A DNA stretch of 64,000 nt from Asparagopsis taxiformis. Lineage: Eukaryota; Rhodophyta; Florideophyceae; Bonnemaisoniales; Bonnemaisoniaceae. Shown here one piece after another: positions 1 through 11,310 of the stretch. The notes beneath the pieces are model-generated. The model made no database searches. It saw only the letters and a list, made by a program, of their open reading frames with translations, and was not told where the DNA came from. Where the stretch lies: positions 1 to 64,000 of the forward strand of contig JALQPE010003190.1 in assembly GCA_030407315.1 (NCBI GenBank). The letters run 5' to 3'. The first letter of the stretch is position 1; each line of letters opens with the position of its first letter. Position numbers and translations under genes: made by a program.

Positions 1-514
1 TTTTCTTTAACAAAATACAGGGTGTTTGCCAATACCCTCCCGCCCTTGGTCGAGGCTGCTGGCATACTCAGCTACATATTACACTGTAAGTCGTCCTGAA
101 ATCAGACAGTGCACTGATGGTTTCTCAGTCGAATCCTGCCACGTGATTGCTCTTGGGTAATTGCTGTAATGAGGATGATTTGTACTGGAAGGTGAAAGTG
201 TGTGCGGACAAAGTTCGCTCAATGCCACGCTGGAAGCTTGTCCAATCAAACTACTCAGCACACTACTAGCCTTCGAACAGTACAATGAACGACTAAATGT
301 CATTCCTGAATGCAGCTTCCACTATGGATGTAATCGACGATCAATTTTTTTCAGAGCCTGCCCCTACCTGAAAGGGTTCAAACATCGAATTTTTACTGGT
401 GAATCAAGTCTGGAGCATTGTCACCCTACATACTATCATATTCAGGCAAGTCATCAAACTCCATCGCCAGCCTCCCCTTACCCTGTCCCTATAGAGCTCC
501 TGGAGCGGGCCCTC
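1..514. other. no recognisable gene
   Basis: Only short overlapping open frames occur here, and none resembles a family I know. The stretch lies just beyond the 3' end of the transposase relic at 515-1670 and may include more of that element, but I see no terminal inverted repeat. Confidence 0.3.
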
Positions 515-1670
515 TTACGAGAGATGTTGTCTCCAGTATTGACAAGATAGTTTCTGCAGCGACTTATAGAAGGACTGGTCACTGTCACGAAGCGGGTTGA
601 ACTTGACGTGGATGTTTGTCAGTGCCACCACACAAGTACGGAAAACCAGATCGTACGTGTCTTCGTTCCACTTGTACTGTTGGACATACAGTCCATAAGC
701 TTGACAGGCGACCAAAATAGTTCTCCACAATAATTCTGTCACTTGACAGCTCCTCATTGAACACCTTCTCGTCAGCAGTCAGGGTCCCATAATTGCTTCT
801 TAACTGGATGAATCATCCTGATGTGTCTTGTTCCACCCTGATATCCCTTGTCACCGAGTATGCCCCATTGATTAGGGTAAGTGTCATTCAATTCTCCATC
901 ATCATCAAGTTCAGCCATATCACTGCCTTTGGCCACGGAACTCTCGTGAAAATCCAGGTTATCATAGAAGATGTCAATATCCGAAATAGATCCAGGGCGA
1001 TGCTGCTGCAGCCAATAGCGTATCCACGTGGAATGACAGGACACCTCGGTTTTGTATCCGTACAGCTTGTGCTTACCACTGAAATATAACTTGCCCTCAC
1101 GCATATTCCCAGATGGGACGATTAGTCTGCTGAAAAGTGACATCTGTCGCATATCGACAAAAATCGAATGTCGAGAAAACCTGGCTTCCAACATACCTTC
1201 TTCATAGTGTACTTGGAGTTCATCTTGTCACTGCGAATTTGTACAGCTCCGGCCCAATTTTCCAGGTATCCCATGATCAGCTTCTGGAAGGTTGGCCCTT
1301 TCATATCAAACATCAAACCAGACATCTGCCACGTCGAAGGATGCTTAGAGCACAGTGAGTGTCATGAAAAAAACATCCTTGGGCTGATGCTTTGACTTAC
1401 GACCTCTCCCGACGTTCCACGTGGACTGAACATGGGTGTTCATTCGTCGTCCAAATATAGTCAAATTCAGACTCTGTGAAATTTGTCATTGTTTGAGGGG
1501 TATCGGGCCCCTCCTTTGACACGTAGCAGTCCAGAAGCGGACATGCTGACACTTCATCATGGAGGAGTCATACGGGGAACACTCGACTGAATGCGGTTAC
1601 GGTGGGTCTCAGCGGCCTCACTGAGCATGATAAGGGCCCTATTGACGTTGGGGGTAGGGTTGGTAGACAT
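515..1670 (-). pseudogene. DDE_Tnp_4-type transposase relic
   Basis: Decayed transposase of the DDE_Tnp_4 (IS4/Harbinger-like) superfamily, read from an ATG at 1670. Pieces in different frames follow family order: an N-terminal segment starting MSTNPTPNV (1670 to about 1560); a segment with TNFTESEFDYIW (about 1480-1440); GRGRKSKHQPKDV and FDMKGPTFQKL (about 1410-1270); the catalytic core with GKHKLYGYKTEV, SDIDIF and LGDKGYQGG (1194-772); and a C-terminal piece with NEELSSDRIIVENYFGR, YDLVFRTCV and VKFNPLRD (757-515). The active enzyme would cut and paste its own element in the nucleus. At least four single-base shifts (near 1560, 1410, 1180 and 690) plus stops mean it is dead. The aspartates in SDIDIF and DKGYQGG survive. 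Family assignment rests on motif recognition. Confidence 0.8.
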
Positions 1671-2214
1671 GTTGTTGAGATTGTGAGTGGATGAGTTGCC
1701 TGTAGAGGTATCTGGATGGTGAGAGTTGGTCTGGACTGGGGGTAAGTTTGCTACTTTTATACTCTATTGGATTGCAACTACTATGAAGAAAGCCTGTGTT
1801 TTGGAATAGTCGTGGTCATCTAGTTTTCACGCTTGGCAATTAGGAAATATATCGATCTTTGATCAAATGGTCGATCTGTGATGATTCAATCTGCAATATT
1901 CAAGTGTTATGTTTAGATCAATTTTCTAGGATTTTTTGAAATGAACATATTATATAGTCGTTTCTTAAATATTTACTTTAAAAGCCATTATTTGTTCAAG
2001 AGGTCTAATGACAAAGAGTTCAGAGCTTGGCGGCTTGGCGTATCATACACAACATATGGTCCGTTCAGAAGCATGCGAAACATGAAACATCCGTTTCCAA
2101 ACTCGATACTTTGCTTCCATGTCACCTCCAAACCCCGCAACCTCGTTCGTTCCACACGAACTACTACTCCACCATACACCCGCCCCTCATACATTAAATC
2201 GTTTGATAACCGAG
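1671..2214. other. AT-rich intergenic spacer
   Basis: AT-rich spacer between the 5' end of the transposase relic and the 3' end of the amine oxidase gene. It contains poly-T runs and no coding signal. It may hold the outer part of the transposon or the terminator of the amine oxidase gene; neither can be fixed from sequence. Confidence 0.3.
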
Positions 2215-4124
2215 TTATGGGAACGCGTCATCATCCACTCGTTTTCGACTCCAATTCGTGATACACGCTCTCTCAGCACTATTCAGAGAAGATTCCGACC
2301 AACCACCATCTTGTCCCCAAGCCTCATTCGCCAAAGAAATATCCAGGTCCGCGACAGGTTTTGTAAATCGCTGCAGCGACATTATGTCACCCCTAGGCTG
2401 ACCAATTTCAACATGCACACCCACATCCAACCAATCCGCCGCCACACAGCCTACCGGTGCAGGGATAGCTTCCCTTACATCCAAACCCACGTCCTCGACC
2501 GAAGATCGATGCACTTTCCGCACCTGGCTTAGCACGTCGTTGAAATAAACTTCCTCACTCTTGCTCATCTGCCCGGGAATCAATCGTTGCGGATTGTCCG
2601 CATTTGTCAATGGCGTATAAGCCACCTGGTTGAAAGCATGCAGATAGATTCCACTTCCGGTTCCCGTGTTGTCACCGACCAAATATGAAGTTAGAAGCCC
2701 CCCTCTGCAACCTGTCAGCTCGGTTGAATTCTTGCATGTTACGTGGCCATCATGATAACGAGTGGAGAATATATCCTGTGATTGCATCCGAGTACGTCCA
2801 GATGTGAATTTTAGTTTCGATAGCCACCATGCATCCTCCCAGAAGCAATATGTCTTGCCCAATCCTACCACAAACATTCTCTCCACAGACCTTCGAAACT
2901 CTACAGACCCACTTCTCATAGGCTCGGATTCCAGACCAAGTGCAATCAGATCCGGCTTCCCAATGTTCAAAAAGACTTTCTTCGTCAGCACAAAACCGCC
3001 GTCGAAAAATCCAATGCGAAGTGGTTTAGACTCTGCTCTTCGCACGACTCCTTTCGGGTTGAAAAACACTCGAACACAGCTTGAATGGACTGTTGCAACA
3101 TCTTATCAATCATCGTTCTCATGCCTGATCTTCGCAACACACCATCACGCATTTCTGCCGGTGTCACCATTGCTTTCAGACCAATCGGTTCGGAAAGAAG
3201 GGCGAAGAAACGTGTATACAACTGACCTTGGCGCAATAAACTGATCCTTGTCAGAAACTGTTCACCAACACTCCAGGCAGTATCGAAATATAGAGCCCTT
3301 TCCTCCCGAGTAAGTCCTGCTTTACAGCAGCGTCCAAGTGGGAGATGTCCGAATATGGAATGCCACGAAAAGTACCGTTTCTCATCGCAACAATAATCTC
3401 ATCAGCAATAACCATTGCCCTCTCATAGTCCGTCTCACTTGTCAGTTCGTCCCATCGCTCTCCAAGTTCCTTGATGATCGAATCCGGTCCGAACAGAAAG
3501 TCGTATGGGTCGCGTGGCTTTTCAAAGGAAGTCCCTGGACCCCAGTGATACTGCGGAGGAATGTTGTACGGAATACGGTCTGTGTATCTCGAAAACTTAT
3601 CTCCAGCATCGCGACCGTTCGTTGTGCCGAATATAGAGCCACGAGCCGCGATGATGTTGCGTACTTCTGCACCACAGGGCTCATCGCCGCGTTGCAATGG
3701 ATCTGTGTAACAGAGCGTGTCGATCTTGAGAGCGATTTCTGTCAACTGACGAATGTGGTGATGAATGGATCGATGGAATCTGCGGATATATGAAGGGTTT
3801 TTGTTAGTGATATAGAGATGATGAATGTATTGAATTGAGAACAAGAATATCGAACCTGTATGCTCCTAAATCGACGGTATATCCGTCAAATCCTGGGATA
3901 GGATCATCCACGGAGAGTATTCTTCCACCGGGTCGTCCCTTGGCCTCGAAGATACAAATTTTTTGGGCAGGAACTACAGCCGCATCTACAGCTAGACGCC
4001 ATGCTGTGTACACCCCGCCAATACCGGCACCTACTATAGAGATGTCACAGCCTTGCTGGGCGAAGACGGGAGTGGATGCGAAGATGAAGATGAGAAGGAA
4101 GAAAGTTGTTGGTGAGGAGGCCAT
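2215..4124 (-). CDS. secreted FAD-dependent amine oxidase (one intron, two 1-base frame breaks)
   Basis: Flavin amine oxidase/monoamine-oxidase-like protein of about 610 residues, expected to oxidise amines or amino acids with O2 as acceptor. The ATG at 4124 opens a hydrophobic signal peptide (about residues 1-22), then the FAD-binding fold: GAGIGG at residues 32-37 and GRPGGRI at about 63-69. A 76-nt GT-AG intron (3855-3780) splits the codon after GAY. Further on are YFDTAWSVGEQF, RIGFFDGGFV and a C-terminal ANEAWGQDGGW that fits the second FAD contact. The frame shifts by one base twice, near 3335 (an A run) and near 3082 (a T run). Adding one base to each run restores family-like sequence, so these may be consensus errors or fresh mutations. 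No neighbour shares its pathway. Substrate unknown. Confidence 0.8.
3780..3855 (-). other. 76-nt intron of the amine oxidase gene
   Basis: The donor GTTCGA follows ACAG at 3856, and the acceptor ATATCCGCAG precedes ATTCCATCG at 3779. Splicing joins AG|A into an arginine codon, giving GAYRFHRSIH in frame. Unspliced reading hits a stop. This is the only well-supported intron I can place in the window. Confidence 0.75.
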
Positions 4125-4487
4125 GGTTTGATGGGTTTGCGAGTATAATGAGTGAGTGAGTATGAAGTGTTACATCCTGATTTAATATGTTGTTCATCGA
4201 GCGTTGGAACAAATGAGGCCAGTCACGTAGACATTTGGAGATGAATTGATGTGCACGAATATGGCTAGAATAGTAGTACAGATGTAGATTCAAATGCGAA
4301 TGCAGGTATGCAATGCACTGCATGTGATTTTCCGCCAGAACTTGTGACAAGGATTGATGGATCGGTGTCGTTTGGTGCTGACACGCGCCTGCCCAGCAGT
4401 AGCGCAGAACGAATAGAGTGGAGTGCTGATCATACTGTTCAATCCGAACGGGTGGGGATATTTTTGCTTTCACGTGGAACCAGATTA

Positions 4488-5010
4488 GAGGGTTTTGGTA
4501 ACCCACCAGTGGGAAGTTTATGGGAAAAAGGGGCGCAAGCCCGAAAATAGACTCGCTGAACCATGCTGAGTTTATGGGGAGATAGAGCAGTTCTGTAAGC
4601 AGTTTTAACGCGATTTAAAAAGTGAAGTAAACCAGCACAAAAATGTGAAAGTAAAAATGAAGGATATTTCCCAGTCACGGAACACGGTTCTGCGTGACTA
4701 TTCGCACCAGACAGGTGTCCGTAAGGCATGCTCAACACTGCATGCGTGCATCTGCACATAAATTGGAGGCGGACAAGATGATCTATTGCTGTTGTCTACT
4801 ACAGACAACTGTCTTTGGTTGATCGGTGTCACACTTGATGCCATCGCGTTACATTCAAAAGATGTTTCACTAAAACCTGTCGACGGTGAAAACATTCTGT
4901 AAGCACATTTCTGTTCCCTGGTTACTAATTTTAGATACGGTGGAGTCTGCTGAATCGCTTAGCCACAAAATTCCCATAAACTTCCCATACGGGAATTTTC
5001 CAAAACCCTC
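4488..5010. mobile_element. MITE-like element, 523 bp, TA target duplication
   Basis: Imperfect terminal inverted repeats of about 40 bp (4488-4526 and 4971-5010) both begin GAGGGTTTTGG and share GGGAAGTTTATGGGAA further in. The element is flanked by TA on each side (4486-4487 and 5011-5012). No transposase is encoded between them. A TA duplication suits a Tc1/mariner-type or similar non-autonomous element. Inference: mobilised in trans by a transposase not present in this window. Confidence 0.65.
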
Positions 5011-5012
5011 TA

Positions 5013-6434
5013 ATAGAGGTCCAGAATTTTGAGCCTATTCGTGGTAGCCGCTTGAGGTCTTCGTATTCTATGATTTGATTTGTCAAGTTGTGATTATACA
5101 GGTTGCTTGTTCATATATACCGCAAGATGTCTACCAAAATGCTCTATATGTTTCTGCTGCCATACAAGTCGAATTGGTTTACAGTGCGTGTCGTGCAGTC
5201 TGCGGTGTTGCAGACTCTTTACGAATCGGTTGCCAAATAGGATCTCGGGCTCATTAGGTCTCACCATTCCGGTAGGTTTTTCCATCGAATTTGATGGAAC
5301 AGAAGGCGACTGTGGTCGGCCAAAAATTTAACATATGGTCGTCTTGCAAGAGCATCGCACTTGTTTCAGTAGAATATGGCTACACCACGATATTCGGAGC
5401 CTGTTCGGTGTTAGGTTCGTTCCTCCACTCCAGTGGAACCTCTAGCACTTGCACACACTTGAACATGAGCGGTAGAAACATTGGCACGATTTGCGAGATG
5501 TTGAACGCCCAGTGTCCATAAATAATGACTTTCTCAAATCCCGTAGTGCAGACTTGAGTTTTCATGGTTGTTGGGCCAACGTGGCAGAAATCTCGACAGG
5601 TGGTGGTACAGGTTTTCAAAACTTTGAACCTTAACACGGTGAGCAGCGGCACCAGTTTCTGTGTACAACTTCAGGCGGCAAAGCTTACAGTTGAAACGTG
5701 AAGGTATGGGGAATATAGATCTCGCAAACGGTAAGTATTACTCGAAGGGTGCGGGTAGTGGGCCGTGCGAAGTACTGGTGTTACAGAAAACTTTGACGAT
5801 CCCTCTCGCTTTGCACTTTACCCCCATCTAAAGGGCATTTGCGAGGCGCATCGAGCCGCCCCTACCGGAGACAGCTCTTCTCCCCGCTGAGCCCAGTTTG
5901 GGTCTCAACAAGGATTTGGAGGCGAGCTATTCCAAGTGGGTACATCAAAGAGCCTCCGTCACGTGCGCATCGTGTCAACGTGTACCCGTGTGCAAGTGTA
6001 TCCACAGGTATGAACAAAGTGTAAGTGTGTGTGTATCCGGGTGTATCCAAGCGCCCAGTGTCAATTCAATTTTGTCGTCAAGTATTTTATGAGACACGTG
6101 GACAAACATGTACGGAGAATGGCCATCAATTTTTTTTCAGGCCCAAGCCCCATGTAGAGCCGCTTTCAACTGTTACGGTCGATCCCAACGCAAGGATCCC
6201 ACTACTTTTCGTGCACGCCGTTTCTGATAGGCCACCGCTATCGACGCGATAGAGATGACGTATCTTTTCAAAATTTCACCACATCTGATTGGATGAGTAC
6301 TCCGACATTGCTGCACGGAACAATGCACGTCGTGCATGGAGACGCACTCATTGTTTCCAACTTGGCAATTTAAATCCTTGGAACACCCACCACCAAAGTT
6401 GCAGCATCAACATCTTCATCACAGGCAAACAAAC
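5013..6434. other. no recognisable gene
   Basis: Short open frames on both strands overlap each other and none resembles a known family. From about 5950 to 6060 there is GTGT-rich simple sequence. The last 100 bases lead into the gene starting at 6435. Confidence 0.3.
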
Positions 6435-7175
6435 ATGTCCAACGCTCAACTCCCCCCCGCATACCAGCATCTCTCCGAGATCCGGGACGTCATCCAGCTC
6501 GAAAACAGGTTCCGTCTATTCCGACGTCCGCTGCTCCGCGACGCCGAGACGGTGTGTAACAGCTGTCCAACCTTCAAGCAATCCGGCATTCTCGCCGGAA
6601 GCACTCTGGAAAACGTCGAAGACCTCGTCGCAGATCTGCGCGTCGGTTGTCGACGATGCAACGTGGCGTCGAGTATCTCCATCTACCATTACGTTAGGAA
6701 GTGTCGAAATTTGCGACAGAATGACCTCGCTCGATTCGGACTTTCCGAACTGTTCAATATCTTCTTACTATGCGTCATGACGTTGTTCCGCTACACGTTG
6801 TGCGTGTTCGCGCTCGCGCAGCAGTACCTCCTGAAGAATGGACAGCGGTTGATTGGAAAATGTCGCGACTTGGAGGAGAGAAATTCGCGTATTAACTCGC
6901 TGATCGTGCTGAATGTCGCGTTGTGTAAAGTGGTTGATGAGGGAAAGAACGCGCCCAGACCCCCGAAAAATCGCCTCTCCGAGATTATATCGTGTGTGAA
7001 AATGAAACCGAGATTGATGCTTTCAGGTTGTACGGTGGAAGAGGAGACTGAACAATGTTCTGAGAGTCTGACATGCACTGGTGAGCTGGAGACATCTTTT
7101 AGAAAACATTGCTCGTCAGACGCCAGTACCTCTGCCGAGATGGATGTTATGTCAGACGAGCACAAAATGAGCTGA
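6435..7175 (+). CDS. hypothetical protein with one hydrophobic segment
   Basis: An open frame of 246 codons from the ATG at 6435 (context ACAAACATGTCC). The frame stays open 33 codons upstream, but that extension (from 6336) is His/Gln-rich and less protein-like. I do not recognise the product. Visible features: an N-terminal CNSC and CRRC pair about 35 residues apart that could bind a metal; a hydrophobic stretch around FNIFLLCVMTLFRYTLCVFAL, long enough for one membrane span; an Arg/Lys-rich stretch after it; and an acidic Ser/Thr-rich tail. An opposite-strand shadow frame covers part of it, so coding status is likely but unproven. Promoter not identified. Confidence 0.45.
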   Translation: MSNAQLPPAYQHLSEIRDVIQLENRFRLFRRPLLRDAETVCNSCPTFKQSGILAGSTLENVEDLVADLRVGCRRCNVASSISIYHYVRKCRNLRQNDLARFGLSELFNIFLLCVMTLFRYTLCVFALAQQYLLKNGQRLIGKCRDLEERNSRINSLIVLNVALCKVVDEGKNAPRPPKNRLSEIISCVKMKPRLMLSGCTVEEETEQCSESLTCTGELETSFRKHCSSDASTSAEMDVMSDEHKMS

Positions 7176-9447
7176 TACTTTGTTCAGTAGCGCTGTATAT
7201 TCTATCAGTACATGCACTGCAGCGAATCGAAAACTATAATCCGGTACAAGCTCTACTTCGGTTGTACGTTGTGCACACCGAGGTTGCATGTAGAGAATTG
7301 CGTCACGTAAAGATTCTCGGGCTGCATCGACACATGTCCTGTATCAACTTGAACAACGGATGGAACCAGCGTGGTAGCTTGCGAGCCGTTTGGCCAGGCG
7401 GAAGCAACAGACACGTGTGCATTTGTTTGTATGGCCCAAAGATGCGCTTGGAAATTGGGGCCTACCGAGCTGAAACCTCGGTACGTGTAGTGCTCTGCAC
7501 AGGAGGTAGATATAGCCAGCAAATCTCGAGCGAGCGTGCTGCGCGTGTGCCGGTGGGAAAATGGAAATATTTTACACTCGCGTCCGTTGTACACCGTCAC
7601 GTAATAAACTCGTTTGTGTGACACTATGCGTCTGGCATCCACGTCCACCCGCCAATTATCATTCGCCAAGTCGTTTATACATCGACACTGCATGTTACCC
7701 GCTGGCCATGTGGGAAGATGTGAGCACAAGCGCACGCGATCGGTGCGGAACAGACGCGTCCAACGGTTCGTCGAGTATCAAGGCGCTCAAACGTGTCCTG
7801 TTGTAGACCGCCTCTGGAACTTTCACCTCAGCCGACTTTGGGTTATCGCATACCACGGGCCCTGGAAATGCGGAGTACGCTGGATGTATTTGGTAATTTA
7901 TTCCTCACCTGCATCCCGACCCATGACCCATGCCGTGCGTAGATCCACAGCTGACGTGCATCCGGGAGAAGATAAATTGGTCATCTGTGGATGTAATGCG
8001 CATAGTTTCTATCAGCGCACTATACCCCACCATCCACATTAGCTTGCCAAAGTGTCCACTGATTGCACGACACTGGTGCCTGATTTTCATCTTGGCGGCT
8101 GAGGAAAAATAATCGCTAAATGCTCGGGAGCTACGTGGAAGTTGCGAGATTGGGGGACATGTCAGGAGGGTCGTCGGCGCTGCAATTCGTCGGACAGCTG
8201 TCTTGTACAAGCATTCATCGATTTTTGTATCGTAACACTTCCGTACACTATATGTTGTCTGGTATAATTCAAATTCAGCACAGCTGCTCACCGGACAAAA
8301 TATCTCCAATCCACACACTTCCAGGTGTGTGGATTTCCGCAATATTTCCGTAGACTGTTGTGGGCCATAGAAATGGATCCAACACTGCCTCTGTGGCTGT
8401 TATGACAATAAATAAGAATGGCTACTCTCTTCGACTCAGTGTTATGGGTTCAGACAAATGAAATTGGCAGAGTTGCGCAGTGGATGAAACTCGCTTTGAT
8501 GCATTCCGCACACTCGAGTTCAACATCCCCTGGAATGTGCCTTTCAATTACCTGGGCCCATAACTGTTGCCCTTTTAACGAGTTTTGCTCCTCTATGTAT
8601 TTGCACATCTTTACAAAGCCATTTGCTTCTTCGGATAGGCACATGACCTTCCTCGGCTACCATCTGCATCCTATTGATGGACGCAACTTGCGATTTTGGT
8701 TTGACAGTGTTCATAGTGGAACATGCATACGTACAGTTCTCGAGACATTGGTTCACGGGCTGATACCAACAAGGAAAGCGACATACCAGCCATATCTGAC
8801 CGCGGAACCTCAGGTCCGAGACTCCCATCTGACAGAAATTGTGCGTGACGTACTAGGGAGCATTGGAAGCACACTGCTTGGCACGTGAAATTTCTCAGTC
8901 CAGTAGTAGGTCTGTCGGTAATCAAACACCGCAGTCGCGAGACACATCGCGATGACCCGGTATCGCAACGGGCCATGCATCGCATGAATATACACGTAAT
9001 GTAATGGCCTCACGTGAAATGGACACTTGGCGAAGAATGAAAGGCCAGATGGGTGAAAATATCCCGTCCAACGGTTCAGACGCGCGTCCAGGGGTGAAGG
9101 GCAGTGCTCGGCTGTATGAGATGATTTATGTTCATTGACCTTGCCATTGTCGATTCACAATGGGACACTTGGCGTGTGGGTTCCGAGGCGGCGTTAATTG
9201 CTTTTCTCAATACCACTCGTCCTTGTTGAACAAGTCGGTATTGTTGGAGCCGCTTTAATATGATCTGTAACTACTGTAATGTTAGTGTTATTAATGAGGA
9301 TATTCGTCAATCCGGAAGCTAATCTGGATGAACAGTCCCTAATGTGGTTATACGAGGAGGACAGGGTATTATTCCCACAGATGTTGTATCTGCACAGACA
9401 CTAGAGGTCGCATGTCACCTGGTTGTATCCAACACCCCGCGCATCTG
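7176..9447. other. 2.3 kb with weak, unresolved coding signals
   Basis: Open frames of 60-170 codons overlap on both strands. The minus-strand frames between about 9010 and 7250 are unusually rich in cysteine and appear to hand over to one another (8810-9013, 8544-8828, 8450-8644, 7905-8342, 7253-7735), as a spliced or frameshifted gene might. A plus-strand frame at 8418-8888 competes. I recognise no family and cannot choose exon borders, so no gene is called. A short palindrome (TCCACACAC, complementary arm GTGTGTGGA) lies near 8312-8335. Confidence 0.25.
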
Positions 9448-10494
9448 CTAGACTGATTCAGACGCCGTGGGCTCAGCATCTTCAGCCGGATTTGGAGCGT
9501 CTGCAATGCGCCATTTGAGATTCTTAAATGGCATTTTCTCTACATCCCCGCGAGACGGTGAGCCATAATCGAAGAGATAGCCCTCGCGAAAGCGTACTTC
9601 ACATATTGTCAGTGGATAACCAAAGCACTCGTGATACTCGATGCGGCCCCGATATTCATTGCCGTTGCGTGATACCTCCAGCACGAGCGCTTTCCACCAC
9701 CAATTTATTGTTTCGGTTGCACTTTCGCAAGCTCCCTCAACTGCGACAGGCCACAATACCTCCACAGTCACGCCGACTTTGATCAACTCCGGCAGACTGC
9801 GCCCTGCTGTAGTCGGTACGGCGTCATATGCCGAACTTTGAGCGTCTGCAATGCGCCATTTGAGATTCTCAAACGGCATTTTCTCTACATCCCCGCGAGA
9901 CGGTGAGCCATGATCGACGAGTTTATCCTTGAAAAAGCATACTTTGCTTTTCGTTCGCGGATGACCAAAACACTCGTGATACTCAATGCGGCCTCGATAT
10001 TCATTGCCGTTGTTTGATATCTCCAGCACGAGCGCTTTCCACCACGAATGTGTGATGTTTTCGCTTTTGCGAGCTCCCCAGTCCACGATTGGCCACAATA
10101 CCTCCACAGTCGCGCCGACTTCGACCAATTCCGGCAGACTGCGCCCTGCTGTGGTCATTAAAGCGTCATTTGCTGGAGTTGGAGCATCTGCAATGCGCCA
10201 CTTCAGATTCCTGGGCTGCATTTGCACTGGACCATCCCGAGACGGCGAGCCATAATCGACAAGATTACCCTTGGAAAAGCGTACTTCGCTTATCGTTGGC
10301 GGGTGGCCAAAGCACTCGTGGTACTCGATTCGGCCTCGATATTCATTGCCGTTATGTGATATCTCCAGCACGAGCGCTTTCCACCACGAATTTGTGATGT
10401 TTTGGGTTTTGTGAGCTCCCCAGACCACGACTGGCCACAATACCTCCACGGTCATTCCTGTGCTGACTAATTCCGGCATACTGAGTGCTGCCAT
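9448..10494 (-). CDS. three-unit Tudor/Agenet-like repeat protein
   Basis: 348 residues from the ATG at 10494 (an upstream in-frame ATG at 10584 adds a less plausible leader). The protein is three tandem copies of one domain with an exact period of 114 residues, each following MPEL/LPEL: VEVLWP, WWKALVLE, NGNEYRGRIEYHECFG, then EVRF or a variant, GSPSR and NLKWRIAD. Short strands with conserved Trp/Tyr and a closing LKWR look like the Royal (Tudor/Agenet) fold, which usually reads methylated histone tails or other modified peptides. That is a resemblance, not an identified family. Units 1-2 are linked by an AGRSLPEL-containing spacer, as are units 2-3. No catalytic motif. Likely nuclear if the fold guess is right. 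Confidence 0.6.
   Translation of the reverse strand: MAALSMPELVSTGMTVEVLWPVVVWGAHKTQNITNSWWKALVLEISHNGNEYRGRIEYHECFGHPPTISEVRFSKGNLVDYGSPSRDGPVQMQPRNLKWRIADAPTPANDALMTTAGRSLPELVEVGATVEVLWPIVDWGARKSENITHSWWKALVLEISNNGNEYRGRIEYHECFGHPRTKSKVCFFKDKLVDHGSPSRGDVEKMPFENLKWRIADAQSSAYDAVPTTAGRSLPELIKVGVTVEVLWPVAVEGACESATETINWWWKALVLEVSRNGNEYRGRIEYHECFGYPLTICEVRFREGYLFDYGSPSRGDVEKMPFKNLKWRIADAPNPAEDAEPTASESV
9480..10480 (-). repeat. 342-bp tandem coding repeat, three copies
   Basis: Three copies of a 342-bp unit (114 codons exactly) build the Tudor-like gene. Long blocks such as GCGCCATTTGAGATTCT recur at near-fixed spacing. High nucleotide similarity between units implies fairly recent internal duplication. 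Unit 3, at the protein C-terminus, has diverged most around the VEGACESATETIN loop. Confidence 0.8.
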
Positions 10495-10946
10495 GATGAT
10501 GTACGAGTAAGTATGTCGTGGGATGATGAACAGGCTGGGCGGTTGGTTTGAAATTTGTCGAATAGAATTAGACTTCAACCTCACATAATCGATGGAGATC
10601 TTATAGGAGATGCATCGTTCGCGTGCCGGTCACTAACAATGTTGTGTTCAATTCAGTCAACGTGTTGAGATGCAGACAATTTACACAACACTTGGGTTTC
10701 TTGTTGGCATATTAATACAGGTGTAGTAAACAATATTCATATAAACCACGTAGCCGGTGCGATGTACTGCAGGCTTGGTGGCAGTTGATATCCTGTCACA
10801 TGCAGCAAGGACAGGGATTCACATTACTAAGCAGACAAGCCGACCTTGTTGCCTATCATAACTCGTGCACACTATTTGTCGCAGTTTTATTCAGACCAAG
10901 GGAGAGTTCGGAGAAAATCTCGGGACCAGTAGTAATGGACTATGCG
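10495..10946. other. intergenic, upstream of the Tudor-like gene
   Basis: No coding signal. Should contain the promoter of the minus-strand Tudor-like gene. I see no convincing TATA or other element. Confidence 0.3.
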
Positions 10947-11074
10947 TGTTAGGATATCCATATCCCTCATCTCCTCCCTGGTCCATCGGCTCCGCTCCGT
11001 TGGGATATCCATATAACCAGGCGACATGCCAACTCTAGTGTCTGCGCAGGCACAACATTCTTTACAGTCTAACA
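10947..11074 (+). mobile_element. solo Copia LTR (family B), 128 bp
   Basis: Begins TGTTAGGATATCC and ends TCTAACA, flanked by a perfect 5-bp duplication ATGCG (10942-10946 and 11075-11079). It is nearly identical to the LTR at 11529-11656. A head repeat GTTRGGATATCCATAT occurs at 10948 and again 51 bp on at 10999. Formed by recombination between the two LTRs of a full element, leaving one. Confidence 0.9.
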
Positions 11075-11167
11075 ATGCGGCCATATCCATCCAACAACTG
11101 TACTAAAAAATTTTTAGTTTCAAAAACAGAATTGAATAGTTCAAGTAAAAATCTTCCCTCTCGCGAA

Positions 11168-11300
11168 TGTCAGGATGCTAACAAAAGACAGCTGTCCGAC
11201 GCACCGCCGGGACGCCGGCGAGAGTGAAACAAACAAAACCTATAAAAGCAGATCACAGACTTACGCAATAAAGAGGTAAGGATTCATTCTCCTTCTAACA
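11168..11300 (+). repeat. 5' LTR of Copia A (133 bp, lacks 49-bp head unit)
   Basis: Starts TGTCAGGATGC, ends CTAACA. It contains TATAAAAG at 11241 and AATAAA at 11267, so U3, R and U5 are all very short. Compared with the 3' LTR (16063-16244) it is missing exactly 49 bp near its start; the rest is identical. Confidence 0.9.
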
Positions 11301-11310
11301 GGTTATGGGC
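11301..11310 (+). promoter_or_regulatory. primer-binding site GGTTATGGGC
   Basis: Directly abuts the LTR end CTAACA. It is complementary to the anticodon-loop region (GCCCATAACC) of eukaryotic initiator Met-tRNA. This is the half-tRNA type of priming known from Drosophila copia, not the usual tRNA 3'-end priming. The same site follows LTR B at 11657, and a variant follows LTR C at 39754. Confidence 0.75.

Noticed and set aside
5839..6092. Short plus-strand frames near 5.9-6.1 kb
   Set aside because: GTGT-rich low-complexity sequence gives open frames by chance on both strands.
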